From Georgenia sp. TF02-10 (GTDB lineage: Bacteria > Actinomycetota > Actinomycetes > Actinomycetales > Actinomycetaceae): DNA of 64,000 nt. The stretch lies in the NCBI RefSeq assembly GCF_022759505.1, contig NZ_CP094289.1:248001-312000 (forward strand), read 5' to 3'. Shown here in pieces: positions 59,013 to 64,000 of the stretch. Below the pieces are notes generated by a model. That model saw only the letters and a program-made list of their open reading frames with translations. It did not search any database and was not told where the DNA came from. A program made the translations under genes and the position numbers. Within the stretch, counting starts at the first letter, position 1; every line of letters starts with the position of its first letter.

Positions 59013-59933
59013 CTAGCGCTGGTCCTGCTCCGGGGTGGTCGCGTCCTGCGTACCGGGACCAGTGGTGCCGGGACCGCTGGTGCCGGCCGCCGGACCGCTG
59101 TCCGCGCCGCCGCTGGTGCCCTGAGCGCTGCTGGTGTCCTGGGCGCCGGTGCCCTGAGCGCCACTGGTGCCCTGAGGGCTAGTCGTACCCTTGCCCTCGT
59201 CGCCGCCGCTGGACTTGGCCTTCTCGGTCACGCTCTTGGCCGCGTCGGTGGCCTTGGCCTTCGCGGCCGAGGCGGCGCCGGTGGCCTTCTCCTTCAGCCC
59301 GGCGGCCTGGTCCTTGATCCCGCCGGTCTTCTCCCCGCCGAGCGGGGTGTCCGTGGTCGCGGCCGGGGAGGTGACGGTGGTGTCCTCCCAGTACTCCTCG
59401 GCCCAGGGGTCGTCCACCGGCTGGGTGCGCCGCCACAGCAGGTAGCCGGTACCCGCGGCGGCCGTGCCCACGAGGGCCCAGCCGACCGTCTTGGCCACGC
59501 CGTGGCTCTTCTTCGGGGGCTCGGCCAGCGCCTTCCGGGCGGCCTTCATCGCCTTGTCCGCCTTGGCGGAGCCGGAGGTCTCGCCGGCGGCCGCCTCGGC
59601 GGCGTCGTGCATGGCCTTCTGGACCCGGGGCAGGTAGTCCTCCACGACGCGCTCGTAGGCGTTGTCGACGGCGGGCCGGACCTTGTCCGCGGCGGCCTCG
59701 ACCTTGGGGGCGGCGACCTTGACGGTGTCGCGCCAGGCCTTGTCCACCCGCGGCGCAGCCCACGCCGTCGCCGCTCCGACATGCGGGGCCGCCCACTCCT
59801 TGCCCTGCTCGGCCAGGTGGACCGCCTGCCGCCCAGCGGCCGTGGCCTGCTCGGCGACGAGCGCACCGATCTCGGCCGCCTGCCTGCGCAGCCGCTCGGC
59901 GTCGATCTCGCTGGTCTTGCGCTTGCGCGACAT
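59013..59933 (-). CDS. Hypothetical single-pass membrane protein with helical, Ala/Lys-rich domain
   Basis: The 306-residue product starts at ATG 59933 after GGGAGAG. Residues 1-140 are amphipathic helix, including AERLRRQAAEIGALVAEQAT and VRPAVDNAYERVVEDYLPRV. One transmembrane segment lies near 150-170 (TVGWALVGTAAAGTGYLLW). Residues 175-190 are acidic (DDPWAEEYWED). The remainder is Ala/Lys helix (LKEKATGAASAAKAKATDAA) and a Gly/Ser/Thr tail. Homologues with this layout occur upstream of the cyclophilin gene in related actinobacteria. Function unknown. Confidence 0.8.
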   Translation of the reverse strand: MSRKRKTSEIDAERLRRQAAEIGALVAEQATAAGRQAVHLAEQGKEWAAPHVGAATAWAAPRVDKAWRDTVKVAAPKVEAAADKVRPAVDNAYERVVEDYLPRVQKAMHDAAEAAAGETSGSAKADKAMKAARKALAEPPKKSHGVAKTVGWALVGTAAAGTGYLLWRRTQPVDDPWAEEYWEDTTVTSPAATTDTPLGGEKTGGIKDQAAGLKEKATGAASAAKAKATDAAKSVTEKAKSSGGDEGKGTTSPQGTSGAQGTGAQDTSSAQGTSGGADSGPAAGTSGPGTTGPGTQDATTPEQDQR

Positions 59934-60140
59934 CTGCTCTCCCTGATCGTCCGTGGTGCCTGCGGTCGGTGTCACTGACACCCCTGCCTGTCTGAACCCA
60001 TCTTGCACTCATTCGGTTCCCTGCGCCTGCCCATGGCGCGCCGTCTCCGCCGGCGGGCGGCACGTCCGCGCGGTATGCGTGGAATGCGCCCGGCAGACGG
60101 GCGACCCGCGGCCCGGGCGGGGCGGTCGGCCGTCGGGAAG

Positions 60141-60290
60141 GTCCGCCGTCGGCGACGGTCCCGGACGCGCTGAACGGGCGCCCGCCGTCGGGCAGCGGAC
60201 CCGGACGCGCTGAACGGGCGCCCGCCGTCGGGCAGCGGACCCGGACGCGCTGAACGGGTGCCCGCCGCCGGGCGACGGACCCGGACGCGT
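60141..60290. repeat. 40-bp tandem repeat, about three and a half copies
   Basis: CCGGACGCGCTGAACGGG recurs at 60161, 60201 and 60241, a strict 40-bp period; each unit also holds CCCGCCGTCGGGCAGCGGAC. It fills the 470-bp divergent gap between the membrane protein and ppiA, which has no other gene. Confidence 0.9.
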
Positions 60291-60405
60291 GCCGACCGCC
60301 GGCCGATCCCCGGCCCCCGCCGTCGCGCGCGCGGACACCCGGCCGGCCGCCGTCGTGCGCACCCCCCGCACGCCCGCCCCCCGGTGCCCGTGCGAGGATC
60401 GGGGC

Positions 60406-60927
60406 ATGGAAGCAACACTGCACACCACGGCCGGCGACATCACCGTCGAGCTCTACCCGAACCACGCCCCCAAGACGGTCGCGAACTTCACCGGCCTCGC
60501 CACCGGCGAGCGCGCCTGGACCGACCCGGCGACGGGCGAGGAGACCAACCGGCCGCTCTACGAGGGCGTCATCTTCCACCGGGTCATCCCCAACTTCATG
60601 ATCCAGGGCGGCGACCCGCTCGGCACCGGCACCGGCGGCCCGGGCTACACCTTCGACGACGAGATCCACCCCGAGCTGACCTTCACCGAGCCGTACGTGC
60701 TCGCCATGGCCAACGCCGGCAAGCGCGGCGGCCGTGGCACCAACGGCTCCCAGTTCTTCATCACGACGGCGGCCACCCCGTGGCTGCAGGGCAAGCACAC
60801 GATCTTCGGCCGCGTCGCCGACGCCGCCTCGCGCGCCGTCGTCGACCAGATCGGCGCCACCCCCACCGGGGCGATGGACCGTCCGGTCGAGGACATCACC
60901 ATCACCTCGGTCACCGTCACCGAGTAG
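60406..60927 (+). CDS. Peptidyl-prolyl cis-trans isomerase, cyclophilin type
   Basis: A cytoplasmic cyclophilin (no signal peptide) of 173 residues. ATG 60406 follows GAGGATCGGGGC. The fold's motifs are present: VELYPNHAPKTVANFTGLAT, the catalytic FHRVIPNFMIQGGDP, GTNGSQFFITT with the catalytic Gln/Phe, and WLQGKHTIFGRV. It is orthologous by position to mycobacterial PpiA (Rv0009). It helps fold proteins by isomerising prolines. Confidence 0.95.
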   Translation: MEATLHTTAGDITVELYPNHAPKTVANFTGLATGERAWTDPATGEETNRPLYEGVIFHRVIPNFMIQGGDPLGTGTGGPGYTFDDEIHPELTFTEPYVLAMANAGKRGGRGTNGSQFFITTAATPWLQGKHTIFGRVADAASRAVVDQIGATPTGAMDRPVEDITITSVTVTE

Positions 60928-60945
60928 CCGAGCAGCCGCCCGGCG

Positions 60946-61797
60946 ATGAGCCACCCCGTCCCCGAGCCGACCGGCACCACCGAGGTGCCGGTCTGCCCGC
61001 GCCACCCCGACACCGTCTCCTACGTGCGCTGCCAGCGGTGCGGCCGCCCGGCCTGCCCGCAGTGCCAGCGCCCGGCCGCCGTCGGCGTGCAGTGCGTGGA
61101 CTGCGTCAACGACGCCGCCCGCCGCACGCCCCCGGTCCGCACCGTGCTGGGCGGGCGGGCCCGCGGCGGCCGGCCGGTGGTGACGCTGACGATCATCGGG
61201 CTCTGCGTGGCGCTCTACCTGCTCCAGCAGGTGCTCGGGACGGCGCTGACCGCCCGGCTCGTCTTCGCCCCGGCGGTCGGCACGGTCGAGCCCTACCGGT
61301 TCCTCACCTCGGCCTTCCTGCACGGCGGCGTCCTGCACCTGGCGCTGAACATGTACGCGCTGTGGATCGTGGGCTCGGTGCTCGAGCCGGCCCTGGGCCG
61401 ATGGCGGTACATCGCCCTGTACCTCCTCTCCGCCGTCGGCGGCAGCGTCACCGTGGTGCTGCTGGCCGACCCCTCCGGCCTGTCCTGGGTCACCCAGGTG
61501 GTCGGTGCCTCCGGCGCCGTGTTCGGCCTGTTCGCCGCGATCTTCTTCGTGCTGCGCCGGCTCGGCCGGGACGCCACCCAGATCGTGGTGCTGATCGGGC
61601 TGAACTTCGCGCTCGGCTTCCTCGTCCCCAACATCGCCTGGCAGGCCCACCTCGGCGGGGCGGTCACCGGTGCCCTGCTGGCCGCCGCCTACGTCTACGC
61701 GCCCCGGCAGCGGCGCACGCTCGTCAGCGTCCTGGCCACCGTTGCCGTCGGGGTTCTGCTCGTCGCGGTCACGGTGCTGCGGTACGCCTCGGTGTAG
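60946..61797 (+). CDS. Rhomboid family intramembrane serine protease with zinc-finger N-terminus
   Basis: The 283-residue protein has an N-terminal zinc-binding segment CPRHPDTVSYVRCQRCGRPA followed by CPQCQRP and CVDC, then six or so transmembrane helices. The rhomboid features are FLTSAFLHGGVLHLALNMYA, the active Ser189 in GASGAVFG and His235 in WQAHLGGAVTGA, the catalytic dyad. It is 18 bp after ppiA and likely in one operon. It corresponds to Rv0110-type rhomboids by domain layout. The substrates are unknown. Confidence 0.93.
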   Translation: MSHPVPEPTGTTEVPVCPRHPDTVSYVRCQRCGRPACPQCQRPAAVGVQCVDCVNDAARRTPPVRTVLGGRARGGRPVVTLTIIGLCVALYLLQQVLGTALTARLVFAPAVGTVEPYRFLTSAFLHGGVLHLALNMYALWIVGSVLEPALGRWRYIALYLLSAVGGSVTVVLLADPSGLSWVTQVVGASGAVFGLFAAIFFVLRRLGRDATQIVVLIGLNFALGFLVPNIAWQAHLGGAVTGALLAAAYVYAPRQRRTLVSVLATVAVGVLLVAVTVLRYASV

Positions 61798-61849
61798 GAC
61801 GACGGCGGCCCTGGGGTGTGCCGGCCTCGTGCGACGGTGGCCCGGCCGT

Positions 61850-62488
61850 CTGGATCGCCGTCGTGCTGGACCTGCGCGCCGTGTCCTACCTCGTCGACGA
61901 GGTGGACCCGGCCCACCCGGGACGACCTGGCCTGATCGCGGGAGAGCTGTCCTGCAGCGCGGTGATGATCATCGGCCGCGACCCCGTCACCTACTCGGCC
62001 GCTGGGTGGGAGAGCGTGGACTGGTCTGCCTTCGACGTCGTCGGGGTCGGCCTGTACCGGTCGCCCGCAACCGTGACGACTACCGGGCTGGGGTCGCGGC
62101 ACTGGTCCGGGACCACGGCAAGCCGTTCGTGGTCACCGAGTTCGGCTGCGGAGCCTTCGCTGGGGCGTAGGGCCCTGGTGCCGGCTCGTTCCAGATCGTC
62201 AACTGGTTCGCCGACCCACCACGCGTCCGCGGCGACAACCCCCGCGACGAGGCCGTCCCGGCCTGCTACCTGTCCGAGCTCATCGACCTCTATGCCGCGG
62301 CGGGAGTGCTCGGCTGCTTCGTCTTCACCTTCGTCATGCGCAGGTTCGCCTGATGCGGTGACCCCGAGCACGACCGCGACAAGGCGGGCCTCGCGCTGGT
62401 GACGACCGAGCACGGTGACCTCCAGAGGAAGCAGGCGTTCCACGCGGTCGCAGACCGATACCGGCGCATCCTCGGCGCCATCGGCTGA
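61850..62488 (+). pseudogene. Decayed TIM-barrel (glycoside-hydrolase-like) protein, 5'-truncated
   Basis: The remnant shows a conserved actinobacterial family, sometimes annotated as abortive-infection or hydrolase. One frame gives PVTYSAAGWESVDWSAFDVV and GVGLYR; after a shift near 62065 it continues RNRDDYRAGVAALVRDHGKP then FVVTEFGCGAFAGA, stops at TAG 62168, continues SFQIVNWFADPPRVRGDN and LSELIDLYAAAGVLGCFVFT, stops at TGA 62351, and ends KQAFHAVADRYRRILGAIG. The N-terminal half is missing. The catalytic-like Glu of VVTEFG is still there. Confidence 0.8.
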
Positions 62489-62561
62489 GCTGCGGTGGGC
62501 GGGCATGACCTCGTGACCCGGGTCCGAGGCCCTGGCCCTTGCCCTCCCTTGGTCCAGTGGC

Positions 62562-62664
62562 TTGTCCCCAGGACTATCCACAGTTGGGGACCGGATCACA
62601 GCCGTGTAGCTCACCAGTTCTCCCGAAGCCCGGGCTCCACATGTTTGTACACACGTGTGGAGAA
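62562..62664. promoter_or_regulatory. Group of DnaA-box-like sequences in a 315-bp gap
   Basis: TTGTCCCCA (62562-62570), CTATCCACA (62574-62582) and TGTGGAGAA (62656-62664), each one base from a consensus. The gap 62489-62802 has no gene. Functional binding is uncertain. Confidence 0.4.
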
Positions 62665-62802
62665 CTACATCAGTGTCATCTGGCCCGCGAGGTGGCTCAA
62701 GGGGTGATGCTGGGGACCGCGCTGCCTCCCAGGAGCGCATCGCGCGGCGGACCCCCGCCGTACAGCGGCTCCGGCACGGGTCCGCGTCGCATCGGCGCGG
62801 GG

Positions 62803-63615
62803 TCAGCGTCGGCCACCGAGGCCGCCGTCGCCGGTGTCCGGACCGGACGCCGTGAGGACCTCGACCCCCTCGGCGGTGTAACGCTCGATCACAGCGGGGT
62901 CGGTCGCGTCGGTGACAAGGGTCCACCCGCGCGCCAGCGGCGCCCAGGCGGGCACGGCGCCCCGGTCCAGCTTGCTCGCGTCCGCGAGGACCACCGTGCG
63001 CCGCGCCCGACGAGAGGCGATGTCCTTGGTGGCCGCCTCGACGAGCGTGGGCTCACCGACGCCGTCCACGGGATCGAGGGCGTCCACGCCGAGAAAGGCC
63101 ACGTCCACCATGAACCGCTCGAGCGTCAGCGTCGTCACTGGCCCGGCCAGCCCGTGGCTCTTGGGCGCCACGACTCCACCCACGACGACGACCTCGAGGC
63201 CGGGCTCCCCGGCAAGCATGAGGGCGATCTCCAGGCCCCGGGTGAGCACGGTCAGTCCGCACCTGCCGCGCAGGTGCTCGGCGAGCTGAGCGGTGGTCGT
63301 CCCGGCGTCGACGAAGATCGTCCCCTCCGCCGGTAGGAGCGCGGCGGCGCGCGCGCCGACGGCCGCCTTCGCAGCCGTCCGCACCCCCATCCGCTCCGCA
63401 AGGGCACGCTCGCGGAACGTCGCCTCGACCGTAGCCCCGCCATAGGTGCGGGTGAGCCGGCCCTCCTCGCCGAGCCGGGAGAGGTCCCGGCGCACCGTCG
63501 ACGGCGAGATGCCTAGCCTCGCCGAGAGGTCCTCCACCCGTGTCGTGCCGGCCCGGAGGAGCTCGAGCACGGCCTCGTGCCGCTCCCGGGTGCCCCGCCG
63601 CAACCCCTCGCCCAA
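62803..63615 (-). CDS. DeoR/GlpR family transcriptional regulator
   Basis: The 270-residue repressor-type protein has an N-terminal HTH (VEDLSARLGISPSTVRRDLS then RLGEEGRLTRTYGGA, the DeoR signature) and the DeoRC sensor domain (EGTIFVDAGTTTAQLAEHL, LEVVVVGGVVAP, VDVAFLGVDALDP, VVLADASKLDRGA). The chosen TTG at 63615 has GGAG 8 bases upstream; a TTG four codons in is possible. It lies 14 bp after the PdxA-family gene on the same strand, so it probably controls a sugar-acid phosphate pathway that continues beyond the window. Confidence 0.9.
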   Translation of the reverse strand: MGEGLRRGTRERHEAVLELLRAGTTRVEDLSARLGISPSTVRRDLSRLGEEGRLTRTYGGATVEATFRERALAERMGVRTAAKAAVGARAAALLPAEGTIFVDAGTTTAQLAEHLRGRCGLTVLTRGLEIALMLAGEPGLEVVVVGGVVAPKSHGLAGPVTTLTLERFMVDVAFLGVDALDPVDGVGEPTLVEAATKDIASRRARRTVVLADASKLDRGAVPAWAPLARGWTLVTDATDPAVIERYTAEGVEVLTASGPDTGDGGLGGRR

Positions 63616-63629
63616 CCCGCCGTCTCCGC

Positions 63630-64000
63630 TCAGCCCGCGACCGCCGGCGAGTACTCCGCCCGGATCGCGTCGACGAAGGGGCTGTACTCGACCGCTGCCA
63701 GGTAGGCCGATCGCATCGTGCCGTGATCCGCCTTGCCCGTGCCCGCGATGTCGAACGCCGTGCCGTGGTCGACCGAGGTCCGCAGGATGGGCAGCCCGAC
63801 TGTCACCGAGATCGTGCCGTCGAAGTCGACCGTCTTGGCGGCGATGTGTCCCTGGTCGTGGTACTGGGACAGGATTCCGTCGTAGCGCCCGACCAGCCCG
63901 TGATGGAACACCGAGTCCGCCGGGATCGGGCCGGCGACGTCGAGACCGCGGGCGCGGGCGTCCTCGACGGCGGGAGCGAGGTGGACGATCTCCTCGTCGC
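63630..64000 (-). CDS. 4-hydroxythreonine-4-phosphate dehydrogenase (PdxA) family protein, C-terminal part
   Basis: About 123 C-terminal codons are seen. The metal- and substrate-binding motifs of the family are present: [20 protein letters not shown] then [13 protein letters not shown], and [20 protein letters not shown]. Pairing with a DeoR-type regulator suggests the PdxA2 branch (D-threonate or D-erythronate 4-phosphate dehydrogenase) used for sugar-acid catabolism instead of vitamin B6 synthesis. The 5' part lies outside the window. Confidence 0.9.
   Translation of the reverse strand, partial: DEEIVHLAPAVEDARARGLDVAGPIPADSVFHHGLVGRYDGILSQYHDQGHIAAKTVDFDGTISVTVGLPILRTSVDHGTAFDIAGTGKADHGTMRSAYLAAVEYSPFVDAIRAEYSPAVAG

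Overview
The window is a 64-kb piece of a very GC-rich actinobacterial chromosome around the replication origin. GTG and TTG starts, third-position GC bias, the gene order and markers such as ino1 next to padR, DUF3566 after gyrA and a DLW-39 peptide beside tRNA-Ile point to the class Actinomycetia, most likely order Micrococcales. I cannot name the genus.

Layout. 1-12.8 kb: the 5' part of dnaB, whose Walker A motif carries an intein; a MATE exporter; an ASST-fold protein; the rplI-rpsR-ssb-rpsF operon (minus strand); a class A penicillin-binding protein; and a padR-ino1 operon behind a perfect palindromic operator. 13-20 kb: an AbiEi/PD-(D/E)XK-like protein, a P-type calcium ATPase, an MFS transporter and the CCA-adding enzyme. 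20-29 kb: a plus-strand run of NUDIX, DUF6049, MurJ fused to a pseudokinase, trxB and trxA. This follows the mycobacterial Rv3907c-Rv3914 order, but sigM is missing. An IS1182-family element at 29.3-31.5 kb has split a dispersed palindromic repeat. Next come an aminotransferase, a D-Ala-D-Ala ligase-like gene, parB and parA.

36.9-39.6 kb is a gene-free region with seven parS sites spaced about 290-400 bp apart. It is followed by the minus-strand cluster rpmH-rnpA-yidD-yidC-jag-rsmG. oriC lies at 45.5-46.1 kb between dnaA and dnaN. gnd, recF, dciA, gyrB, gyrA and DUF3566 follow on the plus strand. From 56.4 kb there are tRNA-Ile, a DLW-39 peptide and tRNA-Ala, then an accessory patch: an intact toxin-antitoxin pair converging on a frameshifted one, and repeats resembling an IS21 end. 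The window closes with a membrane protein, a cyclophilin, a rhomboid protease, a decayed TIM-barrel pseudogene, a DeoR-type regulator and the 3' part of a PdxA-family dehydrogenase.

Functionally the window holds the origin (DnaA, oriC, DnaN), helicase and its probable loader (DnaB, DciA), SSB, gyrase, segregation (ParA, ParB, parS), ribosomal proteins and tRNA maturation (RnpA, CCA enzyme), membrane insertion (YidC, YidD, Jag) and cell-wall assembly (MurJ, PBP, Ddl). DnaA-box-like sequences occur at oriC and also next to the putative promoters of dnaA, gyrB and the ssb operon and upstream of the MATE gene. Short tandem repeats with 8-40 bp units fill many intergenic gaps. I found no CRISPR array, rRNA or prophage. 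The strongest leads are the parS array, the intein, the IS insertion with a readable target duplication, the duplicated start module before murJ, and the paired live and decayed toxin-antitoxin loci.
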